Assembly (NCBI GenBank): GCA_002746935.1 | Contig: PDRW01000034.1 | Span: 1 to 64,000, forward strand | Direction: 5' to 3' | DNA length: 64,000 nucleotides | Source of the DNA: Rhodobacterales bacterium | GTDB taxonomy: Bacteria > Pseudomonadota > Alphaproteobacteria > Rhodobacterales > Rhodobacteraceae | Part shown: in pieces, positions 28,580 through 37,703 of the stretch | Layout of the letters: each line of letters starts with the position of its first letter | How positions within the stretch are numbered: the stretch's first letter is position 1 | Notes under the pieces: generated by a model | Databases searched by the model: none | What the model saw: only the letters and a program-made list of their open reading frames with translations | What the model was told of the DNA's origin: nothing | Translations under genes and position numbers: made by a program

Positions 28580-29644
28580 ATGAGTATTTTCGTCATCGGG
28601 TTCTATACCCTGCTGATCGCCGCCTCCACCGCGCTGGCCTGGGCGAAACAGGACCGCTGGTTCATGACGGTCTTCGGGCTGACGCTGTTGTCCTTCCTCG
28701 CCGGCATCATCGGCGGCGCCGGGGCGCTGCGTGCGATCGCGATCTTCCTCGCGCTGCTGGCGGCGGCAGCGGGCATCTCCTATACGTTCAGGGAATTCCT
28801 GATCCGCATCGCCACGCCCAACCTTGCCAGAGAGCTGCGCACCGCGCCGCTCACCGCCTCCTTCGGCATGTTCGTGATCTTCACCTATGCCATCGCCGGC
28901 ATCTTCGCCCCCGTCGTCGCCCCCTTCGGCGAGGCAGAGGTGATTTCCTCCGCCTTTGCCCCCGCCGATGACAAGATGCTGCTCGGCGCCGACCAGCTGG
29001 GCCGGGACATGTTTTCGCGGCTGATCTATGGCGCGCGCAACACCGTTGGGCTGGCGCTTGTCGCCACCACGCTCGCCTTTCTCGCGGGCGCCCTCGCCGG
29101 GCTGCTGGCGGCGGTCAAGGGCGGCTGGGTCGACCAGCTTCTGGGGCGTGCGGCGGATGTCATCATGTCGGTGCCGTCGCTGATCTTCTCGCTGCTGATG
29201 CTGTCGATCTTCGGCACCAACCTCGTGGTGATCGTGATCGTGGTCGCCATCATCTATTCGCCACGCGTCTTCCGCCTCACCCGGGCGGTGGCGGGCAGCA
29301 TCGTGGTGATGGATTACATCGAGGCCGCGAAACTGCGCGGCGAGGGCGACTGGTATCTGATCCGCCGCGAGATCCTGCCCAATTCCACCGCGCCGCTGGT
29401 GGCCGAATACGGGCTCGAATTCTGCTTCGTGTTCCTGCTGATCGCCGGCCTCAGCTTTCTCGGCCTCGGCATCCAGCCGCCCACGGCCGACTGGGGCTCG
29501 ATGGTGCGTGAAAACGCGACGCTGATTTCCTTCGGCGACATCACGCCGCTGATCCCCGCCGCGGCAATCGCGCTGCTGACGGTGGCCGTCAACCTCGTGG
29601 TCGACTGGATGCTGTTCCGGTCGTCGGGCCTCAAGGAGCATTGA
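28580..29644 (+). CDS. ABC transporter permease, DppC type, with extended N-terminus
   Basis: A 354-residue permease partner. The C-terminal 280 residues are DppC-like: LLGADQLGRDMFSRLIYGAR and the EAA loop AAKLRGEGDWYLIRREILPN. The first 75 residues add about three hydrophobic segments before the usual start of the family, making it roughly 60 residues longer than typical DppC proteins. AAGGGG precedes the ATG. Its stop lies just before the ATPase start, with AAGGAG inside its last codons serving the next gene. Confidence 0.9.
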   Translation: MSIFVIGFYTLLIAASTALAWAKQDRWFMTVFGLTLLSFLAGIIGGAGALRAIAIFLALLAAAAGISYTFREFLIRIATPNLARELRTAPLTASFGMFVIFTYAIAGIFAPVVAPFGEAEVISSAFAPADDKMLLGADQLGRDMFSRLIYGARNTVGLALVATTLAFLAGALAGLLAAVKGGWVDQLLGRAADVIMSVPSLIFSLLMLSIFGTNLVVIVIVVAIIYSPRVFRLTRAVAGSIVVMDYIEAAKLRGEGDWYLIRREILPNSTAPLVAEYGLEFCFVFLLIAGLSFLGLGIQPPTADWGSMVRENATLISFGDITPLIPAAAIALLTVAVNLVVDWMLFRSSGLKEH

Positions 29645-29646
29645 AA

Positions 29647-31305
29647 ATGGGCAAGTTCAAGCAAAGCGACATTCTGCTCAAGATCAGGGATTTGCAGATC
29701 CAGGGCTATTCCGACGAGCAGTGGATCGACATCATCAAGGGCGTCGATCTCACCCTGCACCGCGGCGAGGTGCTCGGGCTGATCGGCGAATCCGGGGCGG
29801 GCAAATCCACCATCGGCGCCGCCGCCATGGGCTATGCCCGCGACGGCACCCGGATCTCGGGCGGCACCATCGAGTTCGACGGCATCGAGCTCACCACCGC
29901 CACCCAGGCCGAGAAACGCGCGCTGCGCGGCTCGCGCATCGCCTATGTGGCGCAATCGGCGGCGGCGAGCTTCAACCCCGCCCACAAGATCATCGACCAG
30001 CACACCGAGGCACCGGTGCAATACCGCATCAAGAAGCGGATGGAAGCCCAGGAAGACGCGATGGAGCTCTACGAGCGCCTGCGTCTGCCGAACCCGACCG
30101 AAATCGGCTTCCGCTATCCGCATCAGGTCTCGGGCGGCCAGTTGCAGCGGGCGATGACCGCCATGGCCATGGCCTGCCGGCCGGATCTGATCATCTTCGA
30201 CGAGCCCACCACCGCGCTCGACGTCACCACCCAGATCGAGGTGCTGGCGGCGATCCGCGACATTGTCGACCAGTTCAACACCGCCGCGATCTACATCACC
30301 CATGACCTCGCGGTGGTGGCGCAGATGGCCGACACCATCAAGGTGCTGCTGCGCGGCGAGGAGGTCGAACAGGCCCCGACCGAGGAGATGCTGGAAAATC
30401 CGCAGGAAGACTACACCAAGTCGCTCTGGGCGGTGCGCAGCTTCAAACGCGAGCAGAAGGCCCGGCCCACCGACGGCACCCTGCCGATCATCTCGGTGAA
30501 GAACATCGACGCCGCCTATCCCGGCGGCGACAAGGTGCTCGAGGACGTATCCTTCGACATCTACCCCGGCATGACCGTGGCGGTGGTCGGCGAATCGGGC
30601 TCCGGCAAATCCACCACCGCGCGCTGCATCACCGGGCTGCTGCCGCCCTCAAGCGGGCAGATCTTCCACAACGGCGAGCTTCTGCCGCCGAAATACACCA
30701 GCCGCAGCCGCGACCAGCTGCGCCAGGTGCAGATGATCTATCAGATGGCCGACACCGCGCTGAACCCGAAGGTGCCGATCTTCGAGATCATCGGCCGGCC
30801 GGCGCAATTCTATTCCGGCCTCAAGGGCACGGCGCTGAAACAGCGGGTGGACGAGCTGCTCGACCTGATCGAGATGGAGCCGTCGCTCTATTATAACCGC
30901 TATCCGCCGGAACTGTCCGGCGGCCAGAAACAGCGGATCGGCATTGCCCGGGCGCTGGCGGCGGAGCCCGATTTCATCATCTGCGACGAGGTGACCTCGG
31001 CGCTCGACCAGCTGGTGGCGGAAGGCATCCTGAAGCTGCTCGACCGGCTGCAACGCGAACTGGGGCTGGCCTACATGTTCATCACCCACGACCTCGCCAC
31101 CGTGCGCTCGATCGCAGACGAGGTGGTGGTGATGCAGAACGGCCGGGTGGTGGAACAGGGCCCGAAAGACGAAATGTTCACCCCGCCGCATCACCCCTAT
31201 ACCGATCTGCTGCTGAGCTCGGTGCCGGAAATGGACCCGAACTGGCTCACCACGGTGCTGGAAGAACGCGGGGTCGACAATATCGGCGAGAGCGCCAGGG
31301 TCTGA
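29647..31305 (+). CDS. ABC transporter ATP-binding protein, fused DppD-DppF type
   Basis: A 552-residue protein with two ATPase domains in one chain. Domain 1 (about 10-265) has Walker A GESGAGKS and signature SGGQLQR. Domain 2 (about 285-540) has GESGSGKS and LSGGQKQR, each followed by a Walker B DEPT or DEVT-type motif. It powers the two permeases upstream for uptake of a peptide-like substrate. The ATG at 29647, eight bases after AAGGAG, is preferred to a TTG two codons earlier. It is the last gene of the operon. Confidence 0.94.
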   Translation: MGKFKQSDILLKIRDLQIQGYSDEQWIDIIKGVDLTLHRGEVLGLIGESGAGKSTIGAAAMGYARDGTRISGGTIEFDGIELTTATQAEKRALRGSRIAYVAQSAAASFNPAHKIIDQHTEAPVQYRIKKRMEAQEDAMELYERLRLPNPTEIGFRYPHQVSGGQLQRAMTAMAMACRPDLIIFDEPTTALDVTTQIEVLAAIRDIVDQFNTAAIYITHDLAVVAQMADTIKVLLRGEEVEQAPTEEMLENPQEDYTKSLWAVRSFKREQKARPTDGTLPIISVKNIDAAYPGGDKVLEDVSFDIYPGMTVAVVGESGSGKSTTARCITGLLPPSSGQIFHNGELLPPKYTSRSRDQLRQVQMIYQMADTALNPKVPIFEIIGRPAQFYSGLKGTALKQRVDELLDLIEMEPSLYYNRYPPELSGGQKQRIGIARALAAEPDFIICDEVTSALDQLVAEGILKLLDRLQRELGLAYMFITHDLATVRSIADEVVVMQNGRVVEQGPKDEMFTPPHHPYTDLLLSSVPEMDPNWLTTVLEERGVDNIGESARV

Positions 31306-31553
31306 GGCCGGGCCGGCGGGGGCTCATCCTGCGCGAATGCCAGCGCAGGGTTCCGCGTTGGGCCAGCGTTCTGCAAAGGCCGCACGCACGCACGCGCTCC
31401 GAGTGCCGCACCCCTTCCGCCCGGCCCCGGCCTCGCCCCACCGGCGAGAACTGCCCCGGTCGGCGGCGTATTCGGGCTCGGGCGGCAGCACATTGACGCA
31501 GCGCGAGTTCGTCGGGATGGGTTTATCCGGGCAGGTTTGTCGCGGAAACGCCC

Positions 31554-31676
31554 TCAGACAATTACCGAGGCCGTCACGCCCAGCACGGCGAGGAGAATGG
31601 CATAGATGCCGACGAGGGTCGCCAAGCCACCGCTGCGGCGCTGGTGCTCCCGGATCAGTTGGTCGCGTGTCAGCAT
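31554..31676 (-). CDS. 40-residue single-span membrane protein
   Basis: A very short gene whose ATG at 31676 follows a perfect GGAGGT at five bases, which argues for real translation. The product has a charged N-terminus (MLTRDQLIREHQRRSGG) and one hydrophobic segment (residues 18-40) ending at the C-terminus, a tail-anchored layout. The frame continues upstream to 31769 without a better start. No family is recognised. Neighbouring DNA on either side has no genes on this strand until rimJ. Confidence 0.6.
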   Translation of the reverse strand: MLTRDQLIREHQRRSGGLATLVGIYAILLAVLGVTASVIV

Positions 31677-32010
31677 GTCCACCTCCATCGGCCCGGAGGG
31701 CAAGAGCCCTTGAGCGAAAACCCGTGTTATCCGTCCGGCCCCGCTACACGCGGATATTCCCCCGATCAACCGTCATTTTCATGCAGACCGGCGAATGCAG
31801 GCGGTTATCCGCCAGCGTTGCAGGGATTCCTGTTCACGTCTCAGGTTACAGAATACTGCCGCTTTGGAGGGCGAGACCCTCAGGGAACGACACTGGCGCG
31901 CCGGAATGCGTCAGATTTTGCCCCAAATCACGAGAATCGGCTTCAAGCTTTCGGGGCGTCACCCGCGTTTCACATGACAGACAATGTGTTGTCATTGCGT
32001 CAACACTGTC
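31677..32010. other. Intergenic region upstream of the 40-residue protein
   Basis: About 330 bp without a convincing ORF. Near the rimJ stop lies a small inverted repeat GACAA/TTGTC (31980-31993) that could mark the end of the thrC operon transcript. Nothing else is recognised. Confidence 0.35.
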
Positions 32011-32595
32011 TTACCCGGCGTCCGTTCGCCCCCGGCGGTCGGCGCGCAGGTTGGCGTAGAGCACGTGATTGCGCCAGCGGCCGTTGATCTGCAGATAGCT
32101 CTGGGCCACGCCCTCGTATTTGTAGCCGACCTTCTCCAGAAGCCCGCGGGAGGCGGCATTTTCCGGCAGGCAGCCGGCTTCGAGCCGCGACAGATCGAGT
32201 TCCGTAAAGGCGTAATGCACCACCGCCGCCAGGGCCTCGCGCATATAGCCCGCCCGCGCATGTGGCGCGCCGATCCAGTAGCCGGTGGTGCCCGCCTGAG
32301 CCGGGCCGCGGCGGATATTGTCGAGGGTGAGCGCGCCGAGCAGGGCATTGTCCGCGCGCCGGATCAGGAACAATGGCAGCGCCGTGCCCTGATTGATCGA
32401 CCGGTTGGCCCAGAACACCCTGTTGCCGAAACTTCTGCGGCTGAGGTGGTCCTTCGCCCAGGTGGGCTCCCAGGGGGTGAGAAAATCCCGGCTGCGGTCG
32501 CGCAGTGCCGCCCAGTCGGCATGGTCGCCGTGCTGGGGGGGGCGCAGGGTCATCCGTTCGGTCTCGATCCGGACCCGTTTTGCCCGTCCGAACAT
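32011..32595 (-). CDS. rimJ: GNAT acetyltransferase, RimJ/RimL type
   Basis: A 194-residue acetyltransferase related to the enzymes that acetylate the N-termini of ribosomal proteins S5 and L12. ERMTLRPPQHGDHADW starts the domain, the acetyl-CoA site is around ARAGYMREALAAVVHYAF, and LEAGCLPENAASRGLLEKVGY is the typical C-terminal block. The ATG overlaps the stop of the M16 peptidase gene by one base (TGATG), showing translational coupling. The exact acceptor is not proven by sequence. Confidence 0.85.
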   Translation of the reverse strand: MFGRAKRVRIETERMTLRPPQHGDHADWAALRDRSRDFLTPWEPTWAKDHLSRRSFGNRVFWANRSINQGTALPLFLIRRADNALLGALTLDNIRRGPAQAGTTGYWIGAPHARAGYMREALAAVVHYAFTELDLSRLEAGCLPENAASRGLLEKVGYKYEGVAQSYLQINGRWRNHVLYANLRADRRGRTDAG

Positions 32596-33857
32596 CACGC
32601 CGCCAGCCTTTCGCGCAGTTCTTCAAGGCCCGGCGCGGCTTCGGCGGGGCCGTAGAGCGCCAGCGCCGATCCCGCCTGCCCCAGCAGCGTACCGGCGAAG
32701 TCGCGCACCTCATGCAGGCCGACCGCGTCGATCTGCGCCACGGTCTCTTCGAGCGGGATCACCCGGTTCCAGATCGACACCTGGCGGGCCAGCCGCTCCG
32801 CCCGCGCCGAGGCGCCTTCGAGCCCCATGAACAGCCCCGCCTTCATCTGCGCCCGGGCCCGGTCGATTTCGGCGGCGCTCAGATCTTCGGCGGCGCGTTT
32901 CAGCTCGTCGACGGTGAGCGCCGCGAGATCGGCGATCTGTTCGGCGGAGGTTCCGGCGTAGATCGTCAGCATCCCGGTGTCGGACCAGGCCCCCGCCTGG
33001 GCATGGATCGTGTAGCACAGGCCGCGCGCTTCGCGGATCTTCTGAAACAGCCGCGACGACATGCCGCCGCCCAGCGCCCCGGCCCAGGTCTGGGCGGTAA
33101 ACAGCAGCCCCTCGTCGGCATAGGAGGGGCCTTCGAAGCCGAGGGTGAAATGCACCTGCTCCAGCGTCCTGAATTCGCGCCGCTCGCCGCCGATGAACCC
33201 CGCGGGCTCCATCTGCTCCGGCCCGCCGGGGGTGAGCGCGCCGAACGTGGTTTCGGCGAGCTTCATGATCTGGTTGTGGTCGACCGCCCCGGCGGCCGCG
33301 AGGATCATCCGTTCCGGCCGGTAGTGCTCGGCGACGAAGCCCGCAAGATCGTCGCGGGTGAAGCCCCGCACCCGCTCGGCGGGGCCGAGGATGCTGCGGC
33401 CCATGGGCTGGTCGGGGAAGGCCGCCTCCTGCAACCAGTCGAAGACGATATCGTCCGGCGTGTCGAGCGCCTGGCCGATCTCCTGAAGGATCACCCCGCG
33501 TTCCATCTCGATCTCGGCGGGGTCGAACACCGGGTTCAGCACGATGTCGGACACCACGTCGAAGGCCAGCGGCACGTCTTCCTTCAGCACCCGGGCATAG
33601 AAGGCGGTCACTTCGCGCGAGGTATAGGCGTTGAGATAGCCGCCGACGTCTTCGATCTCCTCGGCGATCTGCAAGGCCGAGCGCCGTTTGGTGCCCTTGA
33701 AGGCCATATGTTCGAGGAAATGCGCGATGCCGTTCTGCGGCGCGCGCTCGTGGCGGCCGCCGGCGGTGACCCAGAGGCCGAGCGAGGCCGAGGCGAGGCC
33801 GGGCATATGTTCGGTGACGACGCGGACGCCGTTGGGAAGGGTGTCGAAATGGATCAC
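32595..33857 (-). CDS. M16 family zinc metallopeptidase
   Basis: A 420-residue protein related to mitochondrial processing peptidase beta subunit and bacterial PqqL/YmxG-like proteases. The inverted zinc motif HFLEH is near residue 48 (IAHFLEHMAFKG), with the distal glutamate about 75 residues later in MERGVILQEIGQ. The C-terminal half is the second M16 domain. It starts at a GTG inside the thrC stop (GTGA) and ends inside the rimJ start. thrC - M16 - rimJ is a recurrent order in Rhodobacteraceae. Probably processes peptides; the substrate is unknown. Confidence 0.92.
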   Translation of the reverse strand: MIHFDTLPNGVRVVTEHMPGLASASLGLWVTAGGRHERAPQNGIAHFLEHMAFKGTKRRSALQIAEEIEDVGGYLNAYTSREVTAFYARVLKEDVPLAFDVVSDIVLNPVFDPAEIEMERGVILQEIGQALDTPDDIVFDWLQEAAFPDQPMGRSILGPAERVRGFTRDDLAGFVAEHYRPERMILAAAGAVDHNQIMKLAETTFGALTPGGPEQMEPAGFIGGERREFRTLEQVHFTLGFEGPSYADEGLLFTAQTWAGALGGGMSSRLFQKIREARGLCYTIHAQAGAWSDTGMLTIYAGTSAEQIADLAALTVDELKRAAEDLSAAEIDRARAQMKAGLFMGLEGASARAERLARQVSIWNRVIPLEETVAQIDAVGLHEVRDFAGTLLGQAGSALALYGPAEAAPGLEELRERLAA

Positions 33858-35239
33858 GACCGGCGGCGCTCCCGGATCAGCGCTTCCAGCGCGCCGAGAT
33901 CGTTCGCCACCCGCGTGAGCCGCTCTTCACGGTCGAACAGATCGGCCATGGCGGGCGGAAGCGGCGCCTCGACGCCGCAGGCGTCCTTCACCGCGGCCGG
34001 AAACTTCGCCGGATGGGCGGTGGCCAGCGTGATCATCGGGGTGGCGCCGAGGTGTTCGTCGGCCACTTTCACCGCCACCGCCGAATGCGGACAGATCACC
34101 TCGCCAGTGGTCTGGTGGATCCGCCGGATGGTCGCCATGGTCTCGGCCTCGCTGGCGGAGCCGGACGCGAACTGGTCGCGCAGGAAACCGATGGCGCCCT
34201 GAGAGATGGTGAAGCCGCCTTTCGCGAGGTCGGCCATCTGGCCGGCCACCGCGCTGCCGTCGCGGCCATAGGCGTCGAACAGCACGCGTTCGAAATTGGA
34301 CGAGACCTGAATATCCATCGACGGCGAGATCGAGGGCACCACCTCCGCCGTGGTATAGGCGCCGGTCCGCAGGGTGCGGTGGAGGATGTCGTTCTGGTTC
34401 GTGGCGATCACCAGCTTTTCGACCGGCAGGCCCATCCGGCGGGCGATATAGCCCGCGAAGATGTCGCCGAAATTCCCCGTGGGCACGGTGAAGCTCACGG
34501 GGCGCATCGGCGCGCCGAGCGAGGTGGCGGCGGTGAAGTAATAGACCACCTGCGCCAGCACCCGGGCCCAGTTGATCGAGTTGACCCCGGCAAGCTTCAC
34601 CTCGTCGCGGAAGGCGAAATGGTTGAACATGTCCTTGAGGCGCGCCTGAGCGTCGTCGAAAGTGCCGTCGATGGCCAGCGCATGAACGTTGGCCTCATCG
34701 GGCGTGGTCATCTGCCGGCGCTGCACCTCCGACACCCGGCCGTGCGGGTAGAGGATGAACACATCCACATTGTCGAGCCCGCGAAACGCCTCGATCGCCG
34801 CCGACCCGGTATCGCCCGACGTGGCACCGACGATGGTGATCCGCTCGCCGCGCTTCGCCAGCGCCGCCTGAAACAGCTGGCCGATCAGCTGCATGGCGAA
34901 ATCCTTGAACGCCAGCGTCGGCCCGTGGAACAGCTCCAGCAGGAAGTGGTTGGGGCCGAGCTGGGTGAGCGGGGCGCGGGCCGGATGGTCGAACCCGGCA
35001 TAGGCCCGGGCGATGATGCCGCTGAGCTCGTCATCCGTGAAACTGTCGCCGATGAAGGGCCGCATCACCCGGAAGGCGGCCTCCTCATAGGGCAGACCGG
35101 CAAGGGCGGCGATGGCCTCACCGGTCATGGCCGGAATGCCCTCCGGCACGTAAAGCCCGCCGTCACGGGCAAGCCCGGTGAGCATCGCCTCTTCAAAGCT
35201 CAAGACCGGGGCCTGTCCACGGGTCGAGATATAGCGCAT
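33854..35239 (-). CDS. thrC: Threonine synthase
   Basis: A 461-residue PLP enzyme that converts O-phosphohomoserine to threonine. The N-terminal MRYISTRGQAPVLSFEEAML is typical of the longer (fungal/proteobacterial) subgroup. The PLP lysine lies in GPTLAFKDFAMQ and the phosphate-binding loop in GATSGDTGSAAIEA. It is the first gene of a three-gene coupled operon. Together with lysC in this window it covers the threonine branch of the aspartate pathway, though the two are not co-transcribed. Confidence 0.96.
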   Translation of the reverse strand: MRYISTRGQAPVLSFEEAMLTGLARDGGLYVPEGIPAMTGEAIAALAGLPYEEAAFRVMRPFIGDSFTDDELSGIIARAYAGFDHPARAPLTQLGPNHFLLELFHGPTLAFKDFAMQLIGQLFQAALAKRGERITIVGATSGDTGSAAIEAFRGLDNVDVFILYPHGRVSEVQRRQMTTPDEANVHALAIDGTFDDAQARLKDMFNHFAFRDEVKLAGVNSINWARVLAQVVYYFTAATSLGAPMRPVSFTVPTGNFGDIFAGYIARRMGLPVEKLVIATNQNDILHRTLRTGAYTTAEVVPSISPSMDIQVSSNFERVLFDAYGRDGSAVAGQMADLAKGGFTISQGAIGFLRDQFASGSASEAETMATIRRIHQTTGEVICPHSAVAVKVADEHLGATPMITLATAHPAKFPAAVKDACGVEAPLPPAMADLFDREERLTRVANDLGALEALIRERRRS

Positions 35240-35465
35240 CGTCCTGTCCTCGTCTGCTCCGGGGCTTCATACGCCAAAGCGCAAAGCCTGTCATCACGAT
35301 CCATCGGGCCGCGGGCATAATCCCGTGATGACAGAACCGGGAGGCCGCCGGGCACAGGTTCATGCCACCGGAAGAGACCGGAAGGGGCGCGCTGCTGACA
35401 GGATGCTGTCAGCAGGGCTGTGTCATGGTCGGACAAGACACAGCAGCACCAGCAGGAGACACCCC

Positions 35466-35873
35466 ATGAAACGCACCGGACACTGCGCCTGTGGCGCGGT
35501 TCGCTTCGAAACAACCGCCGAGCCCATGGCCGTCGGGGCCTGTCATTGCACCGATTGCCAGAAAGCCTCGGGCGGTGGCCCCAATTATGTTGCTTTGATC
35601 CCGCGTGACGCCTTCCGTGTCACCCGGGGGGCGGCAAAAGCCTATGTGGCAAAAGGCGGAAGCGGCAAGGATGTCCGCCGCTGGTTCTGCCCCGATTGCG
35701 GCACGCCCCTGTGGAGCGAACCCGCCGACCAGCCCTTCTACACGGTGAAGCTGGGCGCTTTCGACGGGCAGGATCTGGTTCCGGCGATGCATGTCTTCAC
35801 CGCATCGGCCCCGGAATGGCACCCGATCGACCGCAGCAAACCCTGCTTTGAACGCGGACCGGACGCGATGTGA
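35466..35873 (+). CDS. GFA/CENP-V family zinc protein
   Basis: A 135-residue protein of the glutathione-dependent formaldehyde-activating (GFA) fold. Zinc-binding cysteines appear as CACGAV, CHCTDCQ and CPDCG. The ATG at 35466 follows AGGAGA; the upstream open frame is not conserved-looking. The family includes Gfa, but most bacterial members have no proven activity, so formaldehyde metabolism is only one possibility. It stands alone between thrC (divergent) and tldD. Confidence 0.87.
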   Translation: MKRTGHCACGAVRFETTAEPMAVGACHCTDCQKASGGGPNYVALIPRDAFRVTRGAAKAYVAKGGSGKDVRRWFCPDCGTPLWSEPADQPFYTVKLGAFDGQDLVPAMHVFTASAPEWHPIDRSKPCFERGPDAM

Positions 35874-35980
35874 AACCCGGCGGGTGCCATGCCTGTCCCG
35901 CGCTCAGACCGCCCGGGCGTGACAGAGACCACGACCCCGCCGCCGCCAAAGCTCTGGCAGGCGCCGCTGCCACCCCCGCG

Positions 35981-36018
35981 CCGCGCGCGTCTGCCGCCAC
36001 GGCGGAGGCGCGGGTTTT
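35981..36018 (+). terminator. Probable terminator after the GFA gene
   Basis: A GC-rich two-part stem (CCGCGC/GCGCGG outside, CCGCC/GGCGG inside, with a bulge) followed by GTTTT, about 110 bases past the GFA stop. Confidence 0.45.
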
Positions 36019-36121
36019 GCGTTGTCTCCTCGCGGTTTTGAACCCATATAGTGACGCCAGCCAAGGCATTTCCGCGCGCATCCGCCACCCTTCGTGGCCA
36101 GGCCGCAGGTGAAAGGACGTC

Positions 36122-37546
36122 ATGACCGGTTCCCCCCCCTTCCGCCCGTTCGAAACCCATCTCGACGAGACGCGCAGCCTCGCGATCCTCCGGGCCGCAA
36201 CAAAGGGGGGGGAAGACGGTGAATTGTTCCTCGAACGGCGCCGCTCGGAGGCGCTGGTGTTCGACGACGGCCGCCTCAGGACTGCAAGCTACGATGCCTC
36301 CGAAGGCTTCGGGCTGCGCGCCGTCAACGGCGAAACCGCGGGCTATGCCCATTCGACCGAAATCTCCGAAGCGGCGCTGAAACGGGCCGCCGAAACCGCG
36401 CGCCTCGCGGTCGGCACCGGGGGCGGTTCCCTCGCCCCCGCGCCCGCGGGCACCAACCGCAAACTCTATACCGATGCCGACCCGATGGCCGACGCCAGCT
36501 TCCCGGTGAAGGTCGAGACCCTGCGCGAGATCGACGCCTATGCCCGCGCCAAGGATTCCCGCGTGGTGCAGGTCTCGGCCACCATCGCCGCCAGCCTGCA
36601 AGAGGTGCATATCCTGCGTCCCGACGGCACGCTGGTCTCCGACACCCGGCCGATGGCGCGGGTCAATGTCTCGGTCATCGTCGAACAGGACGGGCGCCGC
36701 GAATCCGGCGGCCATGGCAGCGGCGGCCGCGCCGGGCTTGCCGATCTGATCCGGCCCGAACACTGGAAGGCCAGCGTCGACGAGGCGCTGCGCATCGCGC
36801 TGGTCAATCTCGACGCCGACCCCGCCCCCGCCGGCCAGTTCGACGTGGTGCTCGGCGCCGGCTGGCCCGGCATCCTGTTGCACGAGGCGGTGGGCCACGG
36901 GCTGGAGGGCGATTTCAACCGCAAGGGCACCTCGGCCTTCTCCGGGCTGATGGGCAGCCGGGTGGCGGCAAAGGGCGTGACCGTGGTGGACGACGGCACC
37001 ATCCCCGACCGGCGCGGCTCGATCACGGTGGACGACGAGGGCACCCCCTCGGGGCGCAATGTGCTGATCGAAGACGGCGTGCTGGTCGGCTACATGCAGG
37101 ACCGCCAGAACGCCCGCCTGATGGGCGTCGCCCCCACCGGCAACGGACGGCGCGAAAGCTACGCCCATGCGCCGATGCCGCGGATGACCAACACCATCAT
37201 GGAGGCCGGGTCCGCCACCCGTGAGGAGGTGCTGTCCGAGCTGAAGGACGGGCTCTATGCGGTGGGGTTCGGCGGCGGTCAGGTGGATATCACCAACGGC
37301 AAGTTCGTGTTCTCCTGCACCGAGGCCTACCGGGTGAAAAACGGTGTCATCGGTGCACCGGTGAAGGGCGCGACCCTGATCGGCGACGGCCCGGCGGCGA
37401 TGAAGCAGATCCGCGCGGTGGCGAACGACATGGCGCTCGACCCCGGGATCGGCAATTGCGGCAAGGCCGGACAATGGGTGCCGGTGGGCGTCGGCCAGCC
37501 GACGCTGCTGATCGGCGGGCTGACGGTGGGCGGCTCGGCGGCCTGA
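36122..37546 (+). CDS. tldD: Metalloprotease TldD
   Basis: A 474-residue zinc protease subunit that works with TldE/PmbA in peptide maturation and antitoxin degradation in studied bacteria. The HExxxH motif occurs as HEAVGHGLEGD near residue 256, followed by the conserved DDEGTPSGRNVLIEDG segment and the C-terminal KVTNGKF-like block (QVDITNGKFVFSC). AAAGGACG precedes the ATG. No tldE/pmbA gene is visible in this window, so the partner must be elsewhere. Confidence 0.95.
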   Translation: MTGSPPFRPFETHLDETRSLAILRAATKGGEDGELFLERRRSEALVFDDGRLRTASYDASEGFGLRAVNGETAGYAHSTEISEAALKRAAETARLAVGTGGGSLAPAPAGTNRKLYTDADPMADASFPVKVETLREIDAYARAKDSRVVQVSATIAASLQEVHILRPDGTLVSDTRPMARVNVSVIVEQDGRRESGGHGSGGRAGLADLIRPEHWKASVDEALRIALVNLDADPAPAGQFDVVLGAGWPGILLHEAVGHGLEGDFNRKGTSAFSGLMGSRVAAKGVTVVDDGTIPDRRGSITVDDEGTPSGRNVLIEDGVLVGYMQDRQNARLMGVAPTGNGRRESYAHAPMPRMTNTIMEAGSATREEVLSELKDGLYAVGFGGGQVDITNGKFVFSCTEAYRVKNGVIGAPVKGATLIGDGPAAMKQIRAVANDMALDPGIGNCGKAGQWVPVGVGQPTLLIGGLTVGGSAA

Positions 37547-37676
37547 GGAGGGGCCCGCCTGCGGGCCATTCCGAAGCCGCTTCAAAGTTGCGGGCACCGG
37601 CCACAGGCCCTTTGGCGCGGCTCGGTCTTGGCTTGCACCCCCAACGTGCATCCCTTCGGAAATTTCCCGTTTCCCG

Positions 37677-37691
37677 GTAACCAAGCGTTAA
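37677..37691 (+). promoter_or_regulatory. CtrA-box-like site before dprA
   Basis: GTAA-N7-TTAA, one mismatch from the TTAA-N7-TTAA CtrA consensus, ends 12 bases before the dprA ATG. TTAA is rare in DNA this GC-rich. Confidence 0.4.
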
Positions 37692-37703
37692 CCCTCATGG
37701 GGC

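Noticed and set aside
37560-37640. Another copy of the dispersed hairpin repeat after tldD
   Set aside because: Only a short stretch (TTGCGGGCACCGG) resembles the element, and the inverted-repeat arms are missing.
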